DNA of 41,913 nt from Anaerolineales bacterium (GTDB lineage Bacteria; Chloroflexota; Anaerolineae; Anaerolineales; UBA4823), in assembly GCA_016932955.1 (NCBI GenBank), contig JAFGBV010000281.1:1-41913 (forward strand), read 5' to 3'. Shown in pieces: positions 1-9,500 of this stretch; within the stretch, counting starts at the first letter, position 1; each line of letters opens with the position of its first letter. The notes below the pieces were generated by a model, which worked only from the letters and a program-made list of their open reading frames with translations, made no database searches and was not told the origin of the DNA. A program made the position numbers and the translations under genes.

Positions 1-2361
1 GATACGCGTCCTGTGCTTAGCCTGCTTGACCCCCAGGTGACCCTCACCGGGCTTCAGATCGCCCTGGCTGAAAAAATCAGCCATGAAACCCTCACGCCGC
101 TGGCAGCCTGTATCGATGTGATGCTGCCACCCGGGCTTACCCAGCAAGCCGACACACTCTATTCTCTGGCTCCCCATCATCAACCCCTCAGCGGAGCTCC
201 CCTCACCAGCCTGCAACAGCGTATTTTGGCCCACTTAAAAACAAGTGGCCCATCCCGCGGCCGCCAGCTCGATGCCGCTTTCCGCCATGTGGATTGGCGC
301 GCTTCGATACGCCGCCTGGTGCGCCAATCGTGGGTGGTCACCCGTTCTGTCTTGCCCTCGCCCACCGTGCAGCCAAAAACAGCGCGCACTGCCCGGTTGG
401 CCTGCACACCCGAGCAAGCGCAGGCTGCCATGCCTGCCCTGGGGCGCGCGGGCTCCCCGGCCATTGCCCGGCGCCAGGCTATTCTTGCCATCCTTTTGCG
501 CGAGCAAGCCGCTGTGGATGCCGCCTGGCTTTACGCCGAAAGCGGCGGCAACCTGTCTGACCTGCGCGCCCTGGAGGAACGCAGCCTGATTACACTCGGG
601 CAGGCTGAAACCTGGCGCGACCCCCTGGCCGATTTTGACTTCGTCCCCGACCAGCCACCCCCGCTGACCGTCGAGCAACAAGAGATCTGGTCAATCATTC
701 AACGCGGCATGCAAGCCGCCGCGACGGGTAAAGCTATCTCTCCTTACCTGCTGCATGGCGTCACCGGTTCTGGCAAAACTGAAATCTACCTGGCTGCCGT
801 GCAACAGGTGATAGAAATGGGGCACCAGGCCATCATCCTTGTCCCAGAGATCGCCCTCACCCCGCAAACCGTGCGCCGCTTCGTCTCGCGCTTCCCGGGG
901 CAGGTGGGCATCTTGCACTCACGCCTCTCCCCTGGAGAGCGGTATGATACCTGGCGGCGAGCGCGCATGGGCGAGATGTCCGTGGTGGTTGGGCCGCGCA
1001 GCGCCCTCTTCACCCCCTTCACAAGCCTGGGGCTGATCGTCGTTGATGAGTTCCACGACGACTCTTACTATCAATCAGAGACGCAGCCCCACTACCACGC
1101 CAGCCAGGCTGCCACCTGGTGCGCCGAATTAGCCGGGGCGGTTTGCGTGCTCGGGTCGGCCACGCCCGATGTGGTCAGCCGCTACCAGGCTCAACAAGGC
1201 AAGTGGCACTACTTACAACTGCCCAAGCGCATCCTGGCTCACCGCCAGGCTATTCTGGCACACACCCAGCGCCTGGGTAAGCCATCCCACTACCACCCCG
1301 CCGGAGAACAAGCCGAGACGATCGAGCTGCCCCCCGTTCAGGTGGTGGATATGCGCCAGGAGCTGAAAGACGGCAATCGTTCCATCTTCAGCCGCGCCCT
1401 GCAAGAAGAATTGAAGCGCGTGCTCGACCAGCAGGAACAGGCCATATTGTTCCTCAACCGGCGCGGCTCTGCCACCTATGTTTTTTGCCGCGATTGCGGT
1501 TACACCCTGCGCTGCCCGCGCTGCGAGCTCCCGCTCACTGTCCATACCGGCCCTTCTGCCAACCAGAACATTCTCAAATGTCACTACTGCAATTACCAGC
1601 GTCAGGTGCCCAAGACCTGCCCGCAGTGCCGCAGCCCGCGCATCCGCCAGTATGGCACCGGCACCGAACGCGTGGAAGCCGAGGTGCAGTCATTGTTTCC
1701 CCAGGCGCGCACCTTGCGCTGGGACTACGATACCACCCGCCAGAAAGACGCCCACCAGGTGATCCTCAACCACTTTGCTAACCGCCGCGCCGATATCCTC
1801 ATTGGCACGCAGATGATCGCCAAAGGCCTGGATCTACCGCTCGTCACCCTGGTGGGAGTGGTTCTGGCAGATGTCGGCCTCAGCCTCCCCGACCTGCGCG
1901 CCGCTGAACGCACTTTCCAGGTGCTCACCCAGGTAGCGGGGCGCGCCGGGCGCAGCTTGCTGGGAGGCAAAGCCATCTTGCAGACCTTCCAGCCTGACCA
2001 TTACGTGATCCAGGCCGCCTCGCGCCACGATTACCAGGCTTTTTACACCCAAGAGCTCGAGCTGCGCCGCCAAACCGGCTACCCACCCTTTGCCAGGCTG
2101 GTGCGCCTGGAATTCCGCCATGCCCGCGCAGATCAAGCCGAGGCTGAGGCCAACCGTCTTTCCGCCCAGTTGAGAACCTGGCTGGAGGAACAAGGCCTAC
2201 GCCAAACCCATATCATTGGCCCTGCGCCTTGTTTCTTCACCCGTCTGGGTGGAGCCTATCGCTGGCAGATCGTCTTGCGTGGACCAGATCCTGCCGCTTT
2301 GCTGCGCGGGCGAGCATTGGGCGCCTGGCGTATTGAGGTGAATCCACCTTCTTTGCTATAA
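1..2361 (+). CDS. priA: Primosomal protein N' (replication restart helicase PriA), 5' end cut off
   Basis: PriA is the 3'-to-5' superfamily 2 helicase that reloads the replicative helicase at stalled forks. The frame is open from base 1, and the first residues match the end of the PriA N-terminal 3'-DNA-binding domain (the LLDP and MLPPGL stretches), so roughly 70-90 residues lie upstream of the window; the GTG at 13 is not the real start. Visible in order: helicase Walker A GVTGSGKTE near nt 757, a DExH box read as DEFHD near nt 1045 (DEEHD in most PriA proteins), eight paired cysteines for two zinc ions (CRDC, CPRC, CHYC, CPQC, nt about 1480-1640), the GTQMIAKGLD helicase motif near nt 1803, and QVAGRAGR. 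The following membrane-protein gene has its own promoter overlapping the priA stop. The family call is secure. Confidence 0.95.
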   Translation, partial: DTRPVLSLLDPQVTLTGLQIALAEKISHETLTPLAACIDVMLPPGLTQQADTLYSLAPHHQPLSGAPLTSLQQRILAHLKTSGPSRGRQLDAAFRHVDWRASIRRLVRQSWVVTRSVLPSPTVQPKTARTARLACTPEQAQAAMPALGRAGSPAIARRQAILAILLREQAAVDAAWLYAESGGNLSDLRALEERSLITLGQAETWRDPLADFDFVPDQPPPLTVEQQEIWSIIQRGMQAAATGKAISPYLLHGVTGSGKTEIYLAAVQQVIEMGHQAIILVPEIALTPQTVRRFVSRFPGQVGILHSRLSPGERYDTWRRARMGEMSVVVGPRSALFTPFTSLGLIVVDEFHDDSYYQSETQPHYHASQAATWCAELAGAVCVLGSATPDVVSRYQAQQGKWHYLQLPKRILAHRQAILAHTQRLGKPSHYHPAGEQAETIELPPVQVVDMRQELKDGNRSIFSRALQEELKRVLDQQEQAILFLNRRGSATYVFCRDCGYTLRCPRCELPLTVHTGPSANQNILKCHYCNYQRQVPKTCPQCRSPRIRQYGTGTERVEAEVQSLFPQARTLRWDYDTTRQKDAHQVILNHFANRRADILIGTQMIAKGLDLPLVTLVGVVLADVGLSLPDLRAAERTFQVLTQVAGRAGRSLLGGKAILQTFQPDHYVIQAASRHDYQAFYTQELELRRQTGYPPFARLVRLEFRHARADQAEAEANRLSAQLRTWLEEQGLRQTHIIGPAPCFFTRLGGAYRWQIVLRGPDPAALLRGRALGAWRIEVNPPSLL

Positions 2362-2362
2362 T
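2333..2362 (+). promoter_or_regulatory. Predicted sigma70-type promoter across the priA stop codon
   Basis: TTGAGG at 2333-2338 and TATAAT at 2357-2362 are separated by 18 bases. The -10 is preceded by TGC, so it is also an extended -10 (TGnTATAAT). It lies inside the last codons of priA and would transcribe the membrane-protein gene that starts at 2405, giving a leader of about 35 bases. Confidence 0.6.
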
Positions 2363-2404
2363 TATCCTGTCGAGCCCTAATCATTGAAAGGAGATCAATT
2401 AAGT

Positions 2405-3289
2405 ATGGAGAGCTTCAAGCGCGGTTTTGCCTTCCTCAAGCAGTCCTGGCAGATGGCGATGGCTGATAAGGATTTGCTCAAACCCTCGATCTATGCGCTG
2501 ATCGCAGGGTTCATTGTAACCATCATCTTTATCGCTCCCATTGCCCTGGCGGGCTTTATACTCAGAGATGGACGGATTGGTCAAGTCATTTATTTCATCC
2601 TGTTCGCTTTGATGGCTTTTGTACAATACACCGTCAGTTACATCTTCTCTGCCATGACCATCTACTTGATCTATGGCTACCTTTCTGAGGGCGATGGGCG
2701 CATGGATAAAGCCTGGGCCATCGTGCGCCGCGATCTGCTCGACATTATGAGCCTTGCCGCCGCCTCCACCGTGGTCAACATCATCAAAGATGCTGTCAAA
2801 GGCGATAGCAAAAGCGGCATCCGCAGAACGATTGCCAACCTGATCAACACCGTGTGGACCGAAGCCACCTATCTGGTGTTGCCGATCATGGTCATCGAGG
2901 ATATCAACCTCAAAGATGGCCTGAAGCGCGCCACCCAGATCGTCAAGAACAACTTGTTGCTTGTCGGCATCAGCACGGTGGGCGTCAAGGCTGTCACCGG
3001 TCTGATCGGCTTCATCCTCGGCGCGGCGGGCATTGGCCTGGGGTTAGGCGCCGGGCTTGGCATCATCTCTGCCTCGGGAGGGGCATTGGCAGGCATCATC
3101 GGCGGCGTCAGCCTGGGCTTTCTCATTGCGATGCCCTTCATCCTGGTTGCCACCATTGTTTCGTCTTATACTGCGACTGCCTACCACACCTGCCTGTACC
3201 TGTGGGCGCGTGATGTGGAGAAGGCCAAAGAAACCGGCCAGCCTATCCAGATCGATGCTCCCGCCCCGCTGGCAGCAGTGCTGAAATAA
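2405..3289 (+). CDS. Polytopic membrane protein of unknown function (DUF6159-like)
   Basis: A 294-residue protein with about six hydrophobic segments and a very glycine-rich stretch near residues 205-245. The pattern of a cytoplasmic N-terminus (FKRGFAFLKQSW), an amphipathic middle and a VLPIMVIEDINLKDGLKRA stretch resembles the uncharacterised DUF6159 membrane family; that match is from memory and tentative. The start is the ATG at 2405 because AAAGGAG lies at a suitable distance upstream (2387-2393); an in-frame TTG at 2384 lies before that Shine-Dalgarno and is unlikely. The next gene starts 17 bases after the stop, so it is probably co-transcribed with the phosphoribosyltransferase and the Crp/Fnr gene. 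No catalytic motif is visible and no function is proposed. Confidence 0.75.
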   Translation: MESFKRGFAFLKQSWQMAMADKDLLKPSIYALIAGFIVTIIFIAPIALAGFILRDGRIGQVIYFILFALMAFVQYTVSYIFSAMTIYLIYGYLSEGDGRMDKAWAIVRRDLLDIMSLAAASTVVNIIKDAVKGDSKSGIRRTIANLINTVWTEATYLVLPIMVIEDINLKDGLKRATQIVKNNLLLVGISTVGVKAVTGLIGFILGAAGIGLGLGAGLGIISASGGALAGIIGGVSLGFLIAMPFILVATIVSSYTATAYHTCLYLWARDVEKAKETGQPIQIDAPAPLAAVLK

Positions 3290-3306
3290 ACGATCCGAGT
3301 GAAAAG

Positions 3307-3807
3307 ATGACAGCCATTCGCCGCGAAGCTTTGACCTGGGAAGATGTAGATCGCCTGATCGACCACCTCCTGCCCCAGTTCCAAATCGACTTCGAAGCCC
3401 TCGTTGCCATCACCCGCGGCGGCATCATCCCGGCTGGCTTGCTCGCCGAAGCGATGAACATCACTCACATCCTCATTGCCTCGGTTGATTTTCCCGCTGA
3501 GATTGAGCGCCAGCACACGGGCCTCTTTGCCTGGCCACGTTTCCTGCAGTTCCCCGATGATGACCTGTTGCGCGGCCGCCGCTGCCTGGTTGTGGATGAT
3601 GTTTGGGGCTCCGGGCGCACCATCACCGCGGTCAAGAACCGCCTCGTCGCGGCTGGCGGGCTTTCCTCCACCTGTGTTCTGCATTTCAATCCTTACCGCT
3701 CCCTCTTCGGCAACGCCCGTCCCGATTATTTCGCCGCGGTCACAGATGCCTATATCATCTACCCCTGGGAGATCGACCGCGGCCCCGACCGCGTGCTGCA
3801 CGGGTGA
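3307..3807 (+). CDS. Phosphoribosyltransferase family protein
   Basis: A 166-residue type I phosphoribosyltransferase. The PRPP-binding loop is clear: CLVVDDVWGSGRT at about residues 93-105, with two adjacent acidic residues and a GSGRT loop. ITRGGIIPAG near residues 35-44 is the pyrophosphate-loop region. The C-terminal IYPWEIDR is typical of xanthine/hypoxanthine-guanine-like members that transfer a base to PRPP in purine salvage. The exact substrate cannot be read from the sequence. Its stop is immediately followed by the ATG of the Crp/Fnr gene with no spacing, so the two are probably translationally coupled; a regulator-salvage pairing is not an obvious pathway link. Confidence 0.85.
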   Translation: MTAIRREALTWEDVDRLIDHLLPQFQIDFEALVAITRGGIIPAGLLAEAMNITHILIASVDFPAEIERQHTGLFAWPRFLQFPDDDLLRGRRCLVVDDVWGSGRTITAVKNRLVAAGGLSSTCVLHFNPYRSLFGNARPDYFAAVTDAYIIYPWEIDRGPDRVLHG

Positions 3808-4509
3808 ATGATGCAAAACCTGCCCACCCAACTGGAGGATCGTCTTTCCGCCCTGCGCGAGTGCCCGTACTTCCACAACCTGGATGCCCAGATCCTGGTC
3901 CTCCTGGCTGCCGAGATGCGCCTGGCGCGCTTCGAACGCGGCGAAATCCTTTTCTGGCAGGATGAGGAATGTCCCGGGTTGCACATCATCCGCAGCGGGC
4001 AGGTTAAACTCTATAAGATTTCGCCCGCCGGTCGCGAGTTCATCATCCGCATCATCCAGGACGGCGCCACTTTCAACGAGGTGCCGGTCTTTGATCACGG
4101 CCACAACGCCCTCAACGCCGCGGCAGTGGAAACCAGCGATATCTGGATTGTCAGCGCCCAACCAATCCGGCGCTTGATGGAATCACACCACGCAGTGTGC
4201 CAGTCGATCAACTACAATCTCTGTCAAAACCTGCGCATGTTGGTGGGCATGGTGGAAGAATTATCTTTTTACCAGGTCACCCACCGGCTGGCGCGCCTGA
4301 TCAGCCAGCTTCCAGCCGAGCAATTGACTGGCCCTGCCAGCATCCGCATCACCCAAGATCAGCTCGCCGCCCGTCTGGGCACGGTGCGCGAGGTGGTCTC
4401 TCGCTCGCTGCATGAGCTGGAGCGCAGCGGCGCCATCCGCCTGTACCACCGCCAGATCTTCATCGCCGACCCGGCAATCTTGGAGGATTTGGTCAAAGGA
4501 TCGAATTAA
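3808..4509 (+). CDS. Crp/Fnr family transcriptional regulator
   Basis: A 233-residue regulator: cyclic-nucleotide-binding-fold sensor (about 20-120), dimer helix (about 125-160) and winged HTH (about 178-222). The region matching the CRP phosphate-binding cassette (residues 87-108, FNEVPVF then NALNAAA) lacks the arginine that binds cAMP, and the N-terminus has only one cysteine (C19; the next is C55), so an FNR-type 4Fe-4S cluster is not expected. The recognition helix reads REVVSR (194-199), with the Arg-Glu-x-x-x-Arg spacing that CRP uses on TGTGA half-sites. A TGTGA-N6-TTACA box lies upstream of the convergent nrfHA operon, so control of nitrite ammonification, perhaps in response to NO or nitrite, is a reasonable inference. 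The start is ATG at 3808 (ATG at 3811 is possible), directly abutting the previous stop. The effector is unknown. Confidence 0.88.
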   Translation: MMQNLPTQLEDRLSALRECPYFHNLDAQILVLLAAEMRLARFERGEILFWQDEECPGLHIIRSGQVKLYKISPAGREFIIRIIQDGATFNEVPVFDHGHNALNAAAVETSDIWIVSAQPIRRLMESHHAVCQSINYNLCQNLRMLVGMVEELSFYQVTHRLARLISQLPAEQLTGPASIRITQDQLAARLGTVREVVSRSLHELERSGAIRLYHRQIFIADPAILEDLVKGSN

Positions 4510-4525
4510 GCTCTCCAGGAGAATA

Positions 4526-4576
4526 AAAAAGCCAGAGGCTTGCGGAACTCTTTCTTGCGCAAGCCTCTGGCTTTTT
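4526..4576. terminator. Bidirectional intrinsic terminator
   Basis: A perfect 19-bp stem (4526-4544 with 4558-4576) around a 13-base loop. The A-run on the left arm and the T-run on the right arm give a U-tract in both directions. It sits between the convergent Crp/Fnr gene (ends 4509) and nrfA (ends 4588) and should terminate both. Confidence 0.92.
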
Positions 4577-4587
4577 AGATAACCGGT

Positions 4588-5889
4588 TTACCGGCTGGCC
4601 AGGATCGAGGTCGTCCCTGCCGCCTCCACCGCTTTCAATTGCGCCTGGCGCGCTAGGTCTGTGGCGGCTGCCAGGATGCGCAGCACCTCTTCCGGGTTAT
4701 GGAAGCCCATGCTATTCTCTGCGGCAATAAAATCCCAGCGCAGTTGCGCCTCGCGGTGCAGCGTGCGCGCTTCGGTGAGCAGATCCGGGTCTGCGCCGCT
4801 GGTTTCGCTGGCAAGCTTGATCGTATCGATCGCAGCCACGATCGCATCTTCAGTAGCGATCATCGTGGCATAGGTCAGCGCCTGGATGATCGAAACCCGC
4901 GTGGTCACATAGCCCACATCGACGTGGCAGGTGCCGCAAGCCGCCTCCGCGTTCAGCAGAGGGCTCATCACATTATGGGTGGAGAACTTCGCCGCGCCAT
5001 CGCTTGTGTAGGGCATATGACAGTCTGCGCAAGCCACCCCAGCAGCGTAGTGCGTGCTATCGGCAGTGTACATCTCGTAATCTGGGTGCTGCATCTTGAT
5101 CATCGGCGTCCCAGAGTCAGGGTGCGTCCAATCACTGAAGTCCTCTTCCTCGTAATAAGCAGCAATCTCATCGATGTTGGTGCCATTCGCCCAGGGGAAG
5201 GTCAGGTACTTGCCATCGCCTGCAAAGTAATACTCCACGTGGCAGTTAGCGCACACCACCGTGCGCATCTCCTGGCGGGTGAACTCTTCCCAATCCAGCC
5301 CTTGCGCTTCCAGTGCTTCTTTCAGCGCCGGGTTGGTCACCACCAGGCGCATCGTGTTGGCCTCGTGGCAGTTGGCGCAGCCGATCGCTGTGGTGATCTG
5401 CGGGCCAAGCTCGGCAAAGGGTGTTGCATCAAACGCCGCCATGCCCATGTCATCATACATTTGAGGGTTAATGGAGCTCTTGCAGGAATAACAGGTGCCG
5501 GGGGTGGTTTCATTAACACGACCTGTCGCCCGCACATCCACCAGGCTGTTCATGTGGCCGCGCTCCTCATCATAATCGATCCCAAAGGTATACCCTGCAA
5601 ATAGGATCAACAGCCGCGGGTCAGCTTCCAGCTTCGAGTAGGGCTCCGACCCGCCATAATCCGTGCGCGTGTTGTTGCCCTCTGTCAGCAAGAGAGTTGA
5701 GTATTGGTTGGGGAAGTTCACCCCCCACTTCGCCGAATTGGGCTCCAGCGGGGCGATCTCAATCAAGGCGGGGATGGCGCGCGCAGGCGGTGGCTGGCTG
5801 CGCATATAGAGCAGTGTGCCAATCAGCGCCGCCGCCAGGATCAGGATGATCCCAATTGTGACGATCACTGAAGCAGATAGTTTATTCAT
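4588..5889 (-). CDS. nrfA: Ammonia-forming cytochrome c nitrite reductase (catalytic subunit)
   Basis: NrfA reduces nitrite to ammonium with six electrons on the outer face of the membrane. The 433-residue protein has an N-terminal membrane segment or uncleaved signal anchor (residues 7-29) and five haem c sites: the family-defining CYSCK (133-137, lysine ligand of the active-site haem), then CANCH (171), CANCH (213), CADCH (287) and CGTCH (318). Catalytic Arg120, Tyr220 and His268 (in QHPDYE) match the known Arg/Tyr/His trio, and the K-x-Q before the histidine matches the calcium-site residues. The start ATG overlaps the nrfH stop by four bases (ATGA), so the two are translationally coupled. 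No cytochrome c maturation genes are in the window; they must lie elsewhere. Confidence 0.97.
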   Translation of the reverse strand: MNKLSASVIVTIGIILILAAALIGTLLYMRSQPPPARAIPALIEIAPLEPNSAKWGVNFPNQYSTLLLTEGNNTRTDYGGSEPYSKLEADPRLLILFAGYTFGIDYDEERGHMNSLVDVRATGRVNETTPGTCYSCKSSINPQMYDDMGMAAFDATPFAELGPQITTAIGCANCHEANTMRLVVTNPALKEALEAQGLDWEEFTRQEMRTVVCANCHVEYYFAGDGKYLTFPWANGTNIDEIAAYYEEEDFSDWTHPDSGTPMIKMQHPDYEMYTADSTHYAAGVACADCHMPYTSDGAAKFSTHNVMSPLLNAEAACGTCHVDVGYVTTRVSIIQALTYATMIATEDAIVAAIDTIKLASETSGADPDLLTEARTLHREAQLRWDFIAAENSMGFHNPEEVLRILAAATDLARQAQLKAVEAAGTTSILASR

Positions 5890-6362
5890 TTGCCTTCCTC
5901 CTGATGTTGGTAAGGTAAAAGCGAGATGCCCCGCTCGCCGTGGGCCACGCTGACATGGCAGTCAAAGCAAAAGCGGTCAAACTCCATCGCACTATCCAGC
6001 ATCGCTGAAACCGTCTCCGTATGGCAGCGAATACAATTTTCCTGGATCACTTCCAGCGAAGATTCGCGCGCCCGGATGGGGACGGGAATATTCCCCAGCA
6101 TGAAATGGGTAACATGCCGGAACCCCGACTGCGCCTTGACGAAGTATTTGGGGATGAAAGCATGCGGGGTATGGCAGTCGTTGCAGGTAGCCCAGAGCTT
6201 GTGCCCGGCATGGTACCAGCCCTCGTAAGCCATATCCATCACATGGCAGTTATTACACGTCGAGGGGTTATTACCCAGGTAAGCAGTGAAATCGGTCACA
6301 TACAGTCCTACACCGATCACCACCACCAGCACCGCCAGCCCCACAATGAGAGGCAGTTTCAT
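5886..6362 (-). CDS. nrfH: Cytochrome c nitrite reductase small subunit (quinol dehydrogenase)
   Basis: NrfH is the NapC/NirT-family membrane partner that oxidises menaquinol and passes electrons to NrfA. The 158-residue protein has one N-terminal transmembrane helix (residues 4-22) and four haem c sites: CNNCHVM (36; the methionine after the first haem site is the unusual ligand known in NrfH), CNDCH (60), CIRCH (110) and CFDCH (132). The start is ATG at 6362, preceded by AGGAAAGG at the right distance; a longer reading frame runs further upstream but has no family similarity there. It is first in the nrfHA operon. Expression is probably controlled by the CRP-like site at 6488-6503. Confidence 0.96.
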   Translation of the reverse strand: MKLPLIVGLAVLVVVIGVGLYVTDFTAYLGNNPSTCNNCHVMDMAYEGWYHAGHKLWATCNDCHTPHAFIPKYFVKAQSGFRHVTHFMLGNIPVPIRARESSLEVIQENCIRCHTETVSAMLDSAMEFDRFCFDCHVSVAHGERGISLLPYQHQEEGK

Positions 6363-6459
6363 ATCTACACCTTTCCTGCTTATGCGGCAATAATATTCCT
6401 GACCATCCACAAATTCGAAATAACAGGAAAAAGCAGGACTTCTTATCCAGAACTCATAT

Positions 6460-6503
6460 ATCTTAACATGTTTTGGCAAAACCAGTATGTGACTTTTGTT
6501 ACA
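6460..6503 (-). promoter_or_regulatory. Predicted nrfHA promoter with a CRP/FNR-type operator
   Basis: TGTGA-N6-TTACA at 6488-6503 differs from the CRP consensus TGTGA-N6-TCACA at one base. Downstream on the minus strand is a TAAGAT -10 candidate (6465-6460; TATATG just beyond is an alternative). A start near 6453 would put the operator centre close to -42, the usual class II activator position, and no good -35 hexamer is present, as expected for an activated promoter. The leader to nrfH would be about 90 bases. Confidence 0.55.
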
Positions 6504-6580
6504 AATATTTCTCTTAATAAAAGATGGGGGTCTGAGGCTCTTTGCCCCAAACACCCATCTTGAGTTCATCAACTACCCTC

Positions 6581-9500
6581 TTACGGGCGAACCACCAGCG
6601 GCATGTGGATCACATAAGGCGGCAATGGCTCACCGATGGCTATGGCGTCCAGGAATTGTGCCCTGCCCCCCGCGTCCAAAATCTCCAGCCGGTAGTAATA
6701 GGTGCTGCCTGCCTGCACCGCCTCATCAATCCAGGAGTACATCGCCCCACCCGACCCCACGCTGCGCGCGGCGATCAAGTCGGCGTTCACCTGCACGTAC
6801 TCGCCCTCCATGCTGCTGCTGCGGTAGATGTTGAACCCGGAAATATCGATCTCGTTGGCTGTCTCCCAATTCACCGCCACCTTCCCCACACCAGGTGTGG
6901 CGTAAAACGCCATCACATCCACCGCATCGGGGCTGTAATTCCCTGCTGCCCAATCTGAGAACGCGGTGATCCCACTGCGCGTGACGGTGCTGGTGGTGGA
7001 TGAAACAGAGACAAAATCCCAAGTTCCAGCACCCAGGTAGCGACTGACCTGCGGGTAATCGAGATCGTCATGCGGCAATGTCATCGTCACTGAGAAATCT
7101 CCCCCGCTGGGTGTGATGCGCCAGTAACGGCCTGTTTGGGTGTTGAAGTTGGCATGCGGGTGATCCTGGTCGCGCCGCGCCACCACCAGAGTAGAAAGCG
7201 TGCCCTGCGTATTCACCTGGACAGTGATATTCGCCAGGCCATAAGAGACTATGCCGGACACCGATTTGGTCTCCTTCGTCCAGCCAAGATTATTCAATGT
7301 TCCGCTAAGAGTGACATTGGAGGAAGTAGTCAGCGTGACAGCACTACCTACGGTGATGTTATAGAAACTGGTATCTCCTGTGATCGTCTGGAAGTTAGCG
7401 CCATCGAACACAAATGTGCTCGTAGCCGGCGTGAATGTGCCCTGCCGCGTCCAATCCCCTGCCACGTTATACGTATATGCACCGCTGCTCAAGGTCGCAC
7501 CGCTGGCGATGGTCAGGCTACCGTCGATATCCAGGTTCGTGCCCGGTGTGACGGTTTGCGTGGTGCTGCCATTGCCAATATCCAGGTTGTAGAACTGCCC
7601 GTTCATCCCCGCAGCCTGGTTGATCGTTTGTGCGCTGCTGCCGCGGAACACCACCGTGCCCCCCGTGGCGTTGAACAGCGCCGTTCCCTGCACATCCCAA
7701 TTGCCACACACACCCAGCGTGTTTGCACTCATGCCCAGTTGCGCCTCGCTCTGGATAGTCAGGTTGCCCACCTCCACGCTGGCGTTCACCGTTGGGTAAC
7801 TGCCGCCCAGCGTAGGCGAAGGGATCACTACATTCGTCGCGCAGGAGGGCACCGCCTTGCTGCTCCAGTTGCTGGCGTTGTTCCAGTCCGTATTCCGCCC
7901 CACCCAGTAAATAGTCAAGGGTGCAGCGCAGGTTTGCAGGCTGATATCATCCACCCAGAAAGTAGAGATATTCCTGTTACTTGTCGTTACATAGAAATAT
8001 AGCCGGATCGTTTGCCCCACCCAGGGTGTCAGATCCAAATTTTCGGATTTCATCCACTGCCCCGCCTGCCAGCCATCTGAGCGGTAATCAACCGTTGCGA
8101 GAACTGCGTTGGCTGTATTTCGCACTTCTACATAAAAACGATCATTTGGATGTGTTGATTCGGTTGTAGTCATATACCACCAAAAAGATAGCTCCGAGCG
8201 AATCGCACTTGCTGGAATACTGATCTGTTGGTATGCCGTATGGCTTGCCCTATTGGCTCCACCCAGGCGCAGGGAATACGAGCCGTGCCCGACGGCAGGC
8301 GCAGCCACTCGTGTGGCCCCCGAAAGCGTCCACCCGCTGGCATCCGTTTCGAAGCCCCCATTGGTCACAATTTCAGTGCATGCACCCGCATCATAGACCG
8401 GGTAGCGCGCCGTGTACACTAGCCCGTAGCTTTGCGGCGCCCCCTGCGGCACAGCCGTGCCCTTCACCCGGATCGTCCAGGTTCCTGCCGCCGGGTTGTT
8501 GATCAGCACCTGCTCCTGGTTATCGCGCGTGTTCACCCCCGTGGTCGCGGTCTGATAAGGCGCAGCAGGATTGAGAATCCAGGGATAGTAGTATGTGCTG
8601 CCATCCGGCGCCACGACCTCCAGGTCCAGGTTGTTCACCAGCGCCACCGCTGCGTATGCCGCCGCCGCAAAATCGTCCCACGCCAGCGTCACTTTCAGCT
8701 CCGCCACGTTGGCAGGCAGCGTGATCGAGTAACTGTTCATTCCTCCCGGCCCCACGCTTCCTGTTCCCCAATTCTCCGGGCCGTTGCCGTTCAATGGATT
8801 GCCATTGATGATCAAATCGACCGCTGCCTGCGCGTCCACTTCCCCATAGCCATAGATGTAATCCGGCCCATCTTGTCCCAGGTCACGCGCGCTGTGCATC
8901 AGCAGCGCCTTGAACAGCGCCGGCAGGGGGCGGTCGTTTGCCCCGCCGTACCCCTCCAGCCGCCACTGCTCCAGCATCAGCGCCACTACACCTGCCGCTG
9001 CCGGGGTTGCCATCGAGGTGCCGCACCATCCTGATCCCCCATATGCAGTATTGCTGGTTGAGAGAGAAGAATAGATATAGGTTTCCCCGCTCGCCCGGCC
9101 CAATTCACAGCCTGGCGCAGAAAGAATTGGCTTCAGGCGCCCGTCATCGCACGGTCCCCAGCTGCTGAAGCTCGTCATCGTGTCGTAATCCGAATTGATT
9201 GCCCCGATATGGATCGGATTCTTAGCGCAGGAGGGGGGAGCAGTGGTGAGGTAATTTGAGCCACACCGTCCAGGATACGTTGTTCCCCCTGTACGTTCAT
9301 TGCCATTTGCCCAGGTCATCAGCACCGCGCTGCCCACTATGCCGTTGTTGCCGCGCACGATACCATCCAGCATATTCGAGCTCACCCCGTAATCGCCCTC
9401 GCGCGCGCAATCATAATTATTGGACGCTGTGTTGCTGCCAATCGAATTGGTGCCAAAATCGGCATTATAGCTGTTGCGCGCCAGCGCGTAATCCGCCTGG

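Noticed and set aside
3181..4161. 326-codon open frame on the minus strand
   Set aside because: Covers the phosphoribosyltransferase and Crp/Fnr genes antisense, both of which have clear motifs.
4699..5604. 301-codon open frame on the plus strand inside nrfA
   Set aside because: nrfA is certain from five haem motifs; the opposite frame has no motif or ribosome site.
7500..9000. Possible DNA repeats or a CRISPR array in the subtilase gene
   Set aside because: The repetitive look comes from beta-domain protein repeats (WNNASNW-like and DGS/GNG turns); no exact, regularly spaced DNA repeats were found.
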